This document shows, piece by piece, positions 6,994 to 13,903 of a DNA stretch of 17,519 nucleotides. This stretch comes from Actinomycetota bacterium (GTDB lineage: Bacteria; Actinomycetota; Thermoleophilia; Solirubrobacterales; Solirubrobacteraceae): the NCBI GenBank assembly GCA_005888335.1, contig VAWY01000141.1, positions 1 through 17,519 of the forward strand, read 5' to 3'. Under the pieces are notes generated by a model that made no database searches, had not been told where the DNA came from, and saw only the letters and a list, made by a program, of their open reading frames with translations. Every line of letters begins with the position of its first letter. Position 1 is the first letter of the stretch. A program made the translations under genes and the position numbers.

Positions 6994-7020
6994 TTCGCAC
7001 GGTTCGAACCAAACGATTCG
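6991..7020. promoter_or_regulatory. Candidate PadR operator: GGTTCGAACC palindrome flanked by CGATTCG repeats
   Basis: The perfect 10-bp palindrome GGTTCGAACC at 7001-7010 lies between two direct copies of CGATTCG at 6991-6997 and 7014-7020. The cluster is clearly more AT-rich than the surroundings and lies at the predicted transcription start of the oxygenase gene, where a bound repressor would block both divergent promoters. PadR control is inferred from position; the site differs from the ATGT-N8-ACAT type known for some PadR proteins. Confidence 0.5.
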
Positions 7021-7029
7021 GGAGGAACT

Positions 7030-8469
7030 ATGGCCATCCCGGTCACCGACCGCACCGCCGCGCCGCCGCCGCCGGTCCCCCTGGCCGCCCAGGGCTTCAC
7101 GACCCTCGACGACGAGATCACGCTGGACGCGCTGCCCGTCGAGGGCGAGCTGCCCGCGTGGCTCGCCGGCTCGCTGCTGCGCACCGGTCCGGCCAAGTGG
7201 GAGTACGGCGACCAGAGCCTGCGGCACTGGTTCGACGGCGCCGCGATGCTGCACCGCTTCACGTTCGGCGACGGGCGCGTGTCGTACGCCAACCGCTTTC
7301 TGCAGACGCGCGCGCACCGCGCGAGCACCGAGCAGGGCCGGATCGCCTACTCGGAGTTCGCCACAGACCCCTGCCGCTCGCTGTTCAAGCGCGTCTCGAC
7401 GCTCTTCGCGCCCGAGGCCGCGCTCAGCGACAACTGCAACGTCAACGTCACCCGGCTCGGCGACCGCTACATCGCGATGACCGAGACGCCCATCCCCGTC
7501 GAGTTCGATCCGAGCACGCTCGCCGCGGTCGGCGTCGCGTACCGCCCGCCCGGGGTGCTCACGACCGCGCATCCCCACATGGACCGCTCGGACCGCGGGA
7601 TGCTCAACTACGCGGCCAAGCTCGGCCCGCGCAGCGAGTACCGCTTCTTCCACCTCGCCCCCGACGCGCGCGAGCCCGAGGTCATCGCGTCGCTCCCCGT
7701 CCGCGAGCCGTCCTACATGCACTCGTTCGGGCTGACCGAGCGCTTCATCGTGCTGGCCGAGTTCCCGCTCGTCGTCAACCCGCTGCGCCTCGCGCTGAGC
7801 GGCCGGCCCTACATCGAGAACTACCGCTGGAAGCCCGAGCGCGGCACCCGGTTCACGCTGATCGACCGCGCGAGCGGCGAGGCGATCGGCCCGCTGCGCT
7901 GCGAGGCGCGCTTCGGCTTTCACTTCGTCAACGCCTACGAGGACGGCGACCGCGTGATCGCCGACGTCTGCACCTTCCCGGACGCGCAGATCGTCGAGGA
8001 CCTCTACCTCGATCGCCTGCGCGCCGGCGCGCGCGTCACGCCCCCCGCGCTCGAGCGCTTCGTCCTCGAGCCGTCGGCCGGACGCGTCGAGGTCGAGCGC
8101 CTGGTCGACGAGCCGCTCGAGCTGCCGCGGATCAACTACGGCCGGTGCAACGAGCGGCCGTACCGCTACGTGTGGGGCGCGGGCGCCGCCGGCGACCGCT
8201 TCCTCGACCGCATCGTCAAGGTCGACGTCCAACAGCGCAGCACGACGACCTGGTTCGAGGACGGCAGCTTCCCGGGCGAGCCCGTCTTCGTGGCCGCCCC
8301 CGGAGCGGACGCCGAGGACGACGGCGTGCTGCTGTCGGTCGTGCTCGACGGCCGGCGCGGGACGTCGTTCCTGCTCGTGCTCGACGCGGCGACGCTGACC
8401 GAGCGCGCGCGGGCCGCCGTGCCGCACCACATCCCGTTCGGGTTCCACGGGCAGTTCGCGCGGCCATGA
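7030..8469 (+). CDS. Carotenoid oxygenase family protein (RPE65/CCD type)
   Basis: The 479-residue product has the carotenoid cleavage dioxygenase layout of a seven-bladed propeller with four iron-binding histidines. Candidates are His181 in TTAHPHMD (His183 is next to it), His231 in EPSYMHSFGLTE, His298 in GFHFVNAYED and His473 in GFHGQF. Their spacing is close to that of structurally known cyanobacterial apocarotenoid oxygenase (183, 238, 304, 484). The N-terminal block GSLLRTGPAKWEYG with HWFDGAAMLHRF resembles the carotene/apocarotenoid-cleaving branch. The likely reaction is O2-dependent double-bond cleavage of a carotenoid, apocarotenoid or a similar conjugated substrate in the cytoplasm or at the membrane surface; the exact substrate cannot be told. 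GGAGG lies 4 nt before the ATG. The stop overlaps the next ATG (ATGA). The divergent PadR gene probably regulates it. Confidence 0.93.
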   Translation: MAIPVTDRTAAPPPPVPLAAQGFTTLDDEITLDALPVEGELPAWLAGSLLRTGPAKWEYGDQSLRHWFDGAAMLHRFTFGDGRVSYANRFLQTRAHRASTEQGRIAYSEFATDPCRSLFKRVSTLFAPEAALSDNCNVNVTRLGDRYIAMTETPIPVEFDPSTLAAVGVAYRPPGVLTTAHPHMDRSDRGMLNYAAKLGPRSEYRFFHLAPDAREPEVIASLPVREPSYMHSFGLTERFIVLAEFPLVVNPLRLALSGRPYIENYRWKPERGTRFTLIDRASGEAIGPLRCEARFGFHFVNAYEDGDRVIADVCTFPDAQIVEDLYLDRLRAGARVTPPALERFVLEPSAGRVEVERLVDEPLELPRINYGRCNERPYRYVWGAGAAGDRFLDRIVKVDVQQRSTTTWFEDGSFPGEPVFVAAPGADAEDDGVLLSVVLDGRRGTSFLLVLDAATLTERARAAVPHHIPFGFHGQFARP

Positions 8470-9002
8470 CGACCGGCGACACCCTCTCTCGGGCGATGCG
8501 CGAGCGCGACTTCGGTGCGCTCGAGACGGTCCTGGCGCCCGACGTCGTGTTCGCATCGCCGCTCACGTCGACGGTGCGCTTCGAGGGGCGCGAGGAGGTG
8601 ATCGCGCTGTTCAAGATCGTCCGGGAGGCTCTGCAGGACCTCGAGTACGTCGAGTCGTTCGCCGGCGACGGCGTGGAGGCGCTGCGCTTCCGCGCGCGCG
8701 TCGGCGCCGAGCCGATCGAGGGCGTCGACGTCCTGCGCCTCGACGAGCACGGGCGGGTGCGCGAGATGAGCGTCTTCGTCCGTCCGCTGCCGGGAGCCGG
8801 CGCGCTGCTGGCCGCGCTCGCGCCGGAGGTCGTGCGACCCGCGGGACGCTGGCGCGCCGCCGTCGCCGGGGCGATGAGCGCCCCGCTGCCCGTCATGCTG
8901 CGGCGGGGCGACCGCGTGGCCGCGTGGCTGGTCAGACCGGCAGCGAGTCGAGCGCCCGCTGCCAGGCGGAGACACCGCGCAGCGCGAGCTCGGTCCCGCT
9001 GA
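8466..9002 (+). CDS. SnoaL-like / NTF2-fold protein
   Basis: The 178-residue product starts with LSRAMRERDFGALETVLAPDVVFASPL, the usual beginning of an NTF2-like fold: helix, then a strand with Asp-Val-Val-Phe. Next come VRFEGREEVIALFKIVRE and a strand pair around EALRFRARVGAEPIEGVDVL. Such folds serve as small isomerases, hydrolases or binding proteins; no catalytic set can be assigned here. The ATG overlaps the stop of the carotenoid oxygenase (ATGA), so it is translationally coupled and may process or bind the cleavage product. The NTF2 core ends near residue 115. The last ~60 residues are extra, and the final ~20 are Arg/Ala-rich and lie antisense to the end of the minus-strand gene (overlap 8932-9002), so the tail may be an unselected extension. 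Confidence 0.82.
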   Translation: MTTGDTLSRAMRERDFGALETVLAPDVVFASPLTSTVRFEGREEVIALFKIVREALQDLEYVESFAGDGVEALRFRARVGAEPIEGVDVLRLDEHGRVREMSVFVRPLPGAGALLAALAPEVVRPAGRWRAAVAGAMSAPLPVMLRRGDRVAAWLVRPAASRAPAARRRHRAARARSR

Positions 9003-9363
9003 CCACCGCCTGCGCGGCGGCCCTGCGCGCGGCCAGCGGCAGCGCGAGGGCCGCCTCGTCGGCGCGCTGCACGACAGAGTCGACCGTGACGGCGACCCGG
9101 AGGCGGACGGGATCGTTCAGCGAGCCGAGCAGCGCCCCGGCGATCGCGAGGTCGCGCAGGCCGATGAGCGGGCCGACGACCGGCGCGACGTCGGCGTGAC
9201 GCCCGGCGTTCAGGCCCGCGCGCCGGGCCAGCGCCCTGGGCAGCACGACAGACCCGCTGCCGCCGGCCACGCGCGCGGTCCCGCGCCGGGCGGCGTCGAC
9301 GCGCGAGGGCGGGGGCGGACGCAGCCGAGCCGGAAGCGGGGGCAGCGGAGGCCGCGAGAGCAT
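8932..9363 (-). CDS. Small hydrophobic protein of unknown function
   Basis: The 143-residue product starts at the ATG giving MLSRPPLPPLPARLRPPPPS; the frame is open further upstream but reads through the divergent promoter region. A proline-rich N terminus (residues 2-20) is followed by RALARRAGLNAGRHADVAPVVGP and LIGLRDLAIAGALLGSLNDP, then helical Ala/Val/Leu segments. The pattern of Arg-Ala-Gly followed by Gly-Leu-Arg-Asp and a hydrophobic stretch is reminiscent of small actinobacterial integral-membrane proteins of the DUF4267 kind, but the match is loose. There is no convincing Shine-Dalgarno. It runs divergently from the SDR gene and converges on the SnoaL-like gene with a 71-nt overlap. 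Confidence 0.65.
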   Translation of the reverse strand: MLSRPPLPPLPARLRPPPPSRVDAARRGTARVAGGSGSVVLPRALARRAGLNAGRHADVAPVVGPLIGLRDLAIAGALLGSLNDPVRLRVAVTVDSVVQRADEAALALPLAARRAAAQAVVSGTELALRGVSAWQRALDSLPV

Positions 9364-9410
9364 CGTCGGCAAGTACCCCAGCGGCGCGGTGCGGCTACAC
9401 CGCGAGCGCG

Positions 9411-9416
9411 TAGAGT
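9411..9416 (+). promoter_or_regulatory. Candidate -10 element of the SDR gene
   Basis: TAGAGT fits the TANNNT -10 pattern and lies 20 nt before the ATG at 9437, giving a short 5' leader that still contains the GGAGGAGGGG ribosome binding site. No good -35 hexamer is visible at 16-18 nt, so the call is tentative. Confidence 0.35.
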
Positions 9417-9436
9417 CCGGCCCGAGGAGGAGGGGC

Positions 9437-10492
9437 ATGACCTATTTCGTCACCGGCGCGACGGGGTTCATCGGGCGCTTCCTGGTCGAGCGACTGCTCG
9501 AGCGCGAGGGCGACATCCACGTGCTCGTGCGCGAGAGCTCGCGGCCCAAGCTCGACGCGCTGATCGAGCGCTGGGGCGCACCGGACCGCATCAACCCCGT
9601 CGTCGGGGACCTCGAGAAGCGGCGCCTGGGTGTCAAGAAGGCGTGGATCGACGAGCACGCGGGCGGCATCGACCATTTCTTCCACCTCGCGGCGATCTAC
9701 GACATGACCGCCGACGACGAGCGCAACCGTGTCGCGAACGTGGAGGGCACGCGCCACGCCGTCGAGCTCGCCAACGCGCTGCGCGCGGGCTGCCTGCACC
9801 ACGTCTCGTCGGTCGCCGCCGCCGGCCAGTACGAGGGCCTCTTCACCGAGGCGATGTTCGACGAGGGCCAGCCGCTCGACCATCCCTACCACCGCACGAA
9901 GTTCGAGTCCGAGAAGATCGCGCGCACCGAGAGCGAGGTCCCGTGGCGCGTGTACCGGCCGGCGATCGTGGTCGGCCACTCGCAGACCGGCGAGATGGAC
10001 AAGATCGACGGGCCCTACTACTTCTTCAAGACGATCAAGCTCAGCTCGCGGCTGCCCGACCTGGTCCCGCTGCTCGCGCCGCGGCTCGGCGACACCAACG
10101 TCGTGCCGGTCGACTTCGTGGCCGCGGCCCTGGACCACATCGCGCACCAGCCCGGGCTCGACGGGCGCGCGTTCCACCTCGTCAGCCCGCGGCCGCAGCG
10201 GGCGGTCGACGTGATCAACGCGTTCGCCAAGGTCGCCGGCGCGCCGCGCCTCACCGAGGCGCTGCCCAAGGCCGCGCTGCCGCTCGCGCTCAAGACGCCG
10301 GGCGTCCGCGAGCGCGTGCTCCCGAGCCTCGGCATCCCCGCCGAGGTCGTCGACTACATCGACTTCACGGCCCGCTTCGACGCGCGCGAGACGGAGGCGG
10401 CGCTGGCGGGCACGGACATCTCCGTTCCGCCGCTGGAGAGCTACGCCGGGACGCTCTGGGAGTACTGGGATCGCGAGCTTGCGACGGCTTGA
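9437..10492 (+). CDS. Extended SDR family NAD(P)-dependent oxidoreductase, fatty acyl-CoA reductase-like N domain
   Basis: The 351-residue product opens with the Rossmann motif TGATGFIG (residues 6-13). It has HHFFHLAAIYD-like cofactor contacts (here IDHFFHLAAIYDMTADDE), Ser124/Ser125 in HHVSSVAAAG and the catalytic pair Tyr151/Lys155 in HPYHRTKFESEK. This is an atypical extended SDR of the NAD-binding-4 type, close in style to the N-terminal half of ~650-residue mycobacterial proteins that carry a second SDR domain; that second domain is absent here and the gene stops cleanly. A role in reduction or oxidation of a lipid-type acyl or alcohol group is likely but the substrate is unknown. A GGAGGAGGGG ribosome binding site precedes the ATG. 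The next gene, a fatty-acid dioxygenase homologue, is 88 nt away and has its own candidate promoter overlapping this stop codon. Confidence 0.9.
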   Translation: MTYFVTGATGFIGRFLVERLLEREGDIHVLVRESSRPKLDALIERWGAPDRINPVVGDLEKRRLGVKKAWIDEHAGGIDHFFHLAAIYDMTADDERNRVANVEGTRHAVELANALRAGCLHHVSSVAAAGQYEGLFTEAMFDEGQPLDHPYHRTKFESEKIARTESEVPWRVYRPAIVVGHSQTGEMDKIDGPYYFFKTIKLSSRLPDLVPLLAPRLGDTNVVPVDFVAAALDHIAHQPGLDGRAFHLVSPRPQRAVDVINAFAKVAGAPRLTEALPKAALPLALKTPGVRERVLPSLGIPAEVVDYIDFTARFDARETEAALAGTDISVPPLESYAGTLWEYWDRELATA

Positions 10493-10517
10493 ACCGCGCA
10501 ACGTGCAGGAATAGGGT
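10489..10517 (+). promoter_or_regulatory. Candidate promoter of the dioxygenase-P450 pair
   Basis: TTGAAC at 10489-10494 and TAGGGT at 10512-10517 are exactly 17 nt apart, a good match to the housekeeping sigma pattern. The -35 overlaps the stop codon of the SDR gene, and transcription would start about 57 nt before the ATG at 10581. This would let the pair be expressed separately from the SDR. Confidence 0.5.
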
Positions 10518-10580
10518 CCCGCGCGCCGCTGACCAGCCGCGAGACGCCGCGGCGAGCACACGACACGGGAGACGGGTCCG

Positions 10581-12359
10581 ATGCGCAACCCCCTGGTTGA
10601 GGCCAACAAGGCGTTCTTCGGTCAGGTCAACAAGGTCAGGGAGTGGCACAAGCTGCCGCGCCCGCTCGCGCTGCTGAACCTGCGCGCGTTCCGCGACGAG
10701 CTGCGCGAGCTCAACCTCTACGACACCGAGCCCTCGCCCGAGGGCAACGGCGCGCCGCCGGCCGAGGCGCTCGAGGAGCTGCCGAAGCACCGCACGTACG
10801 ACGGCTCGCGCTACGACCCGGCCCACCCGCGGATGGGCATGGCCGGCGCGCGCTTCGGGCGCAACCACCCGCTGGGCATCACGGTCCCCGAAGAGCCGCC
10901 CAAGCTCATGACGCCCAACCCGCGGACGGTGAGCACCAAGCTGCTCGTGCGCGACAGCTTCAAGCCGGCGACGACGCTCAACGTGCTCGCGGCCGCCTGG
11001 ATCCAGTTCCAGAACCACGACTGGTTCAGCCACGGCGACAACTCGCCCGACGAGTCCGTCGTCGTCGCGCTGGAGCCCGGCGACGAGTGGGGCGAAGCCG
11101 AGATGAAGGTGCGCAGCACCACGCGCGACCCGGAGGGCAAGAGCACGTACGTCAACACCGTCACGCACTGGTGGGACGGCTCGCAGATCTACGGGTCCAG
11201 CGAGGAGCAGAACCGCCCCCTGCGCACGGGCGAGGACGGCAAGATGATCCTCGAGGACGGCCGGCTGCCCGAGGAGGATCGCGAGGGGCTGCAGGGCATC
11301 GACAAGACGGGCTTCAACGACAACTACTGGGTCGGCCTGTCGATGCTCCACACGCTCTTCACCAAGGAGCACAACGCGATCTGCGACTACCTGAAGGCGT
11401 CGTATCCGACGTGGGGCGACGAGAAGCTCTTCCTCACCGCGCGGCTCGTCAACTCGGCGCTGATGGCCAAGATCCACACGGTCGAGTGGACGCCGGGCAT
11501 CCTCGCCACGCCGGTGCTCAAGCAGGCCATGCACGACAACTGGTACGGCGCGCTGCCGCAGTGGGCGAAGACCCGCCTGCCGCGCATCGACCAGCTCGAG
11601 GCGATTTTCGGCGTCGTCGGCGGCGAGGCGCGCCACCACGCCGCGCCCTACTCGATCACCGAGGAGTTCGCGTCCGTCTACCGGATGCACCCGCTGATCC
11701 CCGACGACTGGGAGATGCGCTCGCACCGCACCGGGGCGCTCGTCGAGGAGGAGGAGTTCACCAACATCCAGGGCCGCTCGACGCGCGCGACCGTGGACCG
11801 CTTCGGCTGGTCGGATCTCTTCTACTCGTGCGGCGTCGCGCACCCCGGCGCGATCACGATGCACAACCACCCGCGCGCGCTGCAGAACCTCGTGCGGCTC
11901 AACGGCGACCGCGTGGACCTCGGGACGATCGACATCCTGCGCGACCGGGAGCGCGGCGTGCCGCGCTACAACGACTTCCGCGAGAAGCTGCGCAAGCCGC
12001 GGGTCAAGCGCTTCGAGGACCTCACGCCGAACCGGCAGTGGGCCGAGGAGATCAGCGAGGTCTACGACGGCGACATCGACGCGGTCGACCTGCAGGTCGG
12101 CCTGTACGCCGAGGAGCCGCCGAAGGGCTTCGGCTTCAGCGACACCGCCTTCCGCATCTTCATCCTCATGGCCTCCCGGCGGCTGAAGAGCGACCGCTTC
12201 TTCACCAACGACTACACGCCGGACGTCTACACGCCCGAGGGCCTGCAGTGGGTCGAGCGCAACACGATGCTCGACGTGCTGCGCCGCCACCACCCCGAGC
12301 TCTCGCCGGCGTTCGAAGGCGTCGAGAACGCGTTCGCGCCCTGGCGGCCGGTGGGCTGA
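10581..12359 (+). CDS. Heme-dependent fatty acid dioxygenase-like protein (alpha-DOX/Ppo/animal heme peroxidase superfamily)
   Basis: The 592-residue product has the signatures of the alpha-dioxygenase/linoleate diol synthase branch of animal-type heme peroxidases. The distal histidine is His146 in FQNHDWFSH, with WWDGSQIYGSS and LFTKEHNAICDYL following. The proximal segment SVYRMHPLIPD contains Tyr367 and His370; the Tyr-x-x-His spacing matches the catalytic tyrosine and proximal heme histidine of plant alpha-DOX. The presence of that tyrosine argues for a radical-forming dioxygenase rather than a simple peroxidase. The likely reaction is stereospecific O2 insertion into a fatty acid to give a hydroperoxide. 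The length is close to that of plant alpha-DOX (about 640) and of the dioxygenase half of fungal Ppo proteins. There is no signal peptide. The ATG is preceded by GGAG. A cytochrome P450 starts 7 nt after the stop. Confidence 0.9.
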   Translation: MRNPLVEANKAFFGQVNKVREWHKLPRPLALLNLRAFRDELRELNLYDTEPSPEGNGAPPAEALEELPKHRTYDGSRYDPAHPRMGMAGARFGRNHPLGITVPEEPPKLMTPNPRTVSTKLLVRDSFKPATTLNVLAAAWIQFQNHDWFSHGDNSPDESVVVALEPGDEWGEAEMKVRSTTRDPEGKSTYVNTVTHWWDGSQIYGSSEEQNRPLRTGEDGKMILEDGRLPEEDREGLQGIDKTGFNDNYWVGLSMLHTLFTKEHNAICDYLKASYPTWGDEKLFLTARLVNSALMAKIHTVEWTPGILATPVLKQAMHDNWYGALPQWAKTRLPRIDQLEAIFGVVGGEARHHAAPYSITEEFASVYRMHPLIPDDWEMRSHRTGALVEEEEFTNIQGRSTRATVDRFGWSDLFYSCGVAHPGAITMHNHPRALQNLVRLNGDRVDLGTIDILRDRERGVPRYNDFREKLRKPRVKRFEDLTPNRQWAEEISEVYDGDIDAVDLQVGLYAEEPPKGFGFSDTAFRIFILMASRRLKSDRFFTNDYTPDVYTPEGLQWVERNTMLDVLRRHHPELSPAFEGVENAFAPWRPVG

Positions 12360-12366
12360 CCGCGCA

Positions 12367-13662
12367 ATGGCCCGCGAGCTGCCCAGCGCCTCGCTGCTGG
12401 AGAACGCGCAGTTCAACCAGCTGGTGATCGTCCCCAACGCGGTGCAGGGCCTGTTCCGGCGGCGGCCCACGCCGGTCGCCGTCGCCACGCGCCTCGACGT
12501 CGACGGGCGCGCGGTGCGCCTCATCGCCGGCATCCGCCGGCGCCACGGCCCGGGGCCGGTGTGGATCCGGGTGATGACCAACCGCGCGCTGCTCGTGCTC
12601 GCCCCCGAGGACGTGCGCCGCGTGCTCGAGGGCTCGCCGTACCCGTTCGCCGCCGACCCGGAGGCCAAGCGCAAGGGGATGGGGCACTTCCAGCCCTACG
12701 CGCTCACGCTCTCGCGCGGCGAGCTGTGGCAGGACCGCCGGCGCTTCACCGAGGCGGTGCTCGACAGCGCGCAGTCCTCGCACCGTCTGGCCGACCGCTT
12801 CGCGGCGGTCGTGCGCGAGGAGCTCGCCGAGCTGCTCGGCGAGGACGAGGTCCGCTACGAGCCCTTCCACGCGGCCTTCCGGCGGATCGTGCGCCGGATC
12901 GTGCTCGGCGACTCGGCGCGCGACGACGAGGGGCTCAGCGACCTGCTCGCCGAGCTGATGTCGGAGGCCAACGGGCTGCCCTCCGAGCGCTCGGAGTACT
13001 TCGACGAGTTCATGGACGGCGTCGAGCGCTACGTGAAGGCGGCCGAGCCCGGCAGCCTGGTCGGACTCTTCGGGGAGGCGCCGTCGACGCCCGACACGCG
13101 CGTCGAGGGCCAGGTCGCGCACTGGCTGTTCGCGCTGCAGGACACGCTCGCGGCCAACGCGCTGCGCGCGCTCGCGCTGCTCGGCTCGCACGCGGAGCAG
13201 CGCGCACGGGCCGAGACCGACCGTGAGTACCTGACCGCGTGCCTGCAGGAGGCGATGCGGCTGTGGCCGACGACGCCGCTGTTGTCGCGCGAGACGCTCG
13301 TCGACCTCACGTGGCGCGGCGCGGTCGTCCCGGCGGGCACGCAGGTGATGATCGTCAACACGTTCCAGCACCGCGACCCCGAGCGCCTGACATACGCCGA
13401 TCGCTTCGCGCCCGAGGAGTGGATCGACGGCAGCGCCAAGGACGACTGGACGCTGAACCACTTCAGCCATGGGCCCCAGGGCTGTCCGGGTCGCAACCTG
13501 GCGCTGTTCGTCGGCACCGAGGTGCTCGCCGCGCTGCTCGAGCACGGCGAGCCGCGGCTGGTCGACCCTGCGCTCGACCCGGGCCGGCCGCTGCCGCACA
13601 TGCTCGACGTCTTCCGGGTGCGCGTCGGCCTGGCCGAGCGCGCCGCCGTCGCCGCCGTCTGA
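12367..13662 (+). CDS. Cytochrome P450 partner of the dioxygenase
   Basis: The 431-residue product has the P450 landmarks: Glu295-x-x-Arg298 in LQEAMRLWP, a PERF-like region (DRFAPEEWIDG) and the heme-thiolate loop FSHGPQGCPGRNLA with Cys373. The I-helix reads FALQDTLAANALRA. Asp259-Thr260 keep the acid-alcohol pair used for O2 activation, but the usual Ala/Gly-Gly before it is replaced by Leu-Gln, and Ala-Asn follows. It starts 7 nt after the dioxygenase stop, so it should act on the dioxygenase product. In fungal Ppo/linoleate diol synthases a C-terminal P450 domain isomerises the hydroperoxide made by the N-terminal domain, and this gene pair looks like the unfused version. Whether it isomerises or hydroxylates cannot be told from sequence. 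There is no membrane anchor, as usual in bacteria. Confidence 0.93.
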   Translation: MARELPSASLLENAQFNQLVIVPNAVQGLFRRRPTPVAVATRLDVDGRAVRLIAGIRRRHGPGPVWIRVMTNRALLVLAPEDVRRVLEGSPYPFAADPEAKRKGMGHFQPYALTLSRGELWQDRRRFTEAVLDSAQSSHRLADRFAAVVREELAELLGEDEVRYEPFHAAFRRIVRRIVLGDSARDDEGLSDLLAELMSEANGLPSERSEYFDEFMDGVERYVKAAEPGSLVGLFGEAPSTPDTRVEGQVAHWLFALQDTLAANALRALALLGSHAEQRARAETDREYLTACLQEAMRLWPTTPLLSRETLVDLTWRGAVVPAGTQVMIVNTFQHRDPERLTYADRFAPEEWIDGSAKDDWTLNHFSHGPQGCPGRNLALFVGTEVLAALLEHGEPRLVDPALDPGRPLPHMLDVFRVRVGLAERAAVAAV

Positions 13663-13668
13663 CCGAAG

Positions 13669-13702
13669 GCTCGGGGTGGGATCGGCCACCCCTTTGGGGG
13701 TC
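13669..13702 (+). promoter_or_regulatory. Candidate operator GGGGTGG-N6-CCACCCC upstream of the reverse transcriptase operon
   Basis: GGGGTGG (13673-13679) and CCACCCC (13686-13692) form a perfect 7-bp inverted repeat with a 6-nt centre, followed by TTTGGGGGTC. The block CACCCCT-TT-GGGGGTC is also near-palindromic with the 7-2-7 spacing used by NarL/LuxR-type response regulators. It abuts the candidate -35 at 13703, a place suited to an activator. A near copy lies before the secreted protein gene at 2597-2630. As RNA the inverted repeat could also end P450 transcription. Confidence 0.5.
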
Positions 13703-13732
13703 TTGCGCGCGCCCGCCGGGCGGGGCTAGCGT
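13703..13732 (+). promoter_or_regulatory. Candidate promoter of the reverse transcriptase operon
   Basis: TTGCGC (13703-13708) and TAGCGT (13727-13732) are separated by 18 nt and fit the -35/-10 pattern. Transcription would start near 13739-13740, about 165 nt before the reverse transcriptase ATG. The -35 directly follows the palindromic operator-like motif. Confidence 0.5.
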
Positions 13733-13738
13733 CACCCC

Positions 13739-13903
13739 ATGGCGCACGCGACGGCCGAGCGGCTCCTGCACCAGCGGTGCAGCGACCCCCATGGCGAGAG
13801 CAGAGACCGAGGTCTTCTCCCGCCCGAACGCAGAAGTCCATCCCAGCCGAACAGCGACCACTCGCTCGGCCCCGCGTGCGCCCGCTGAGGTGATGGGTAC
13901 CTC
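13739..13903 (+). ncRNA. Structured leader, possible non-coding RNA of the reverse transcriptase system
   Basis: The stretch from the predicted transcription start to the RT start codon contains two clear hairpins. CTGCAC (13766-13771) pairs GTGCAG (13777-13782) around a 5-nt loop. GCCG (13846-13849) plus AGCGA (13853-13857) pair TCGCT (13862-13866) plus CGGC (13867-13870) around a CCAC loop with a 3-nt bulge. A 49-codon frame (13739-13888) crosses it, starting with an ATG at the predicted +1 and stopping inside the RT ribosome binding site. Its middle codons (AGA, CGA, GGT, CTT, AGT, CCA) are unlike the GC-ending codons of neighbouring genes, so coding looks less likely than RNA structure. 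Several RT-based systems (retrons, DRT2, DRT9) place a template or cofactor RNA just upstream of the RT gene; that parallel is inference. Confidence 0.3.

Noticed and set aside
10365..12674. 769-codon minus-strand frame opposite the dioxygenase gene
   Set aside because: It is the antisense shadow of a gene with clear catalytic motifs; its composition is Val/Arg/Asp-rich without recognisable domains.
13673..13692. Reading the GGGGTGG/CCACCCC inverted repeat as only a P450 terminator
   Set aside because: The same sequence with the same spacing occurs upstream of a gene start at 2597-2630, where a terminator role makes little sense. The operator reading explains both, although termination as a side function is not excluded.
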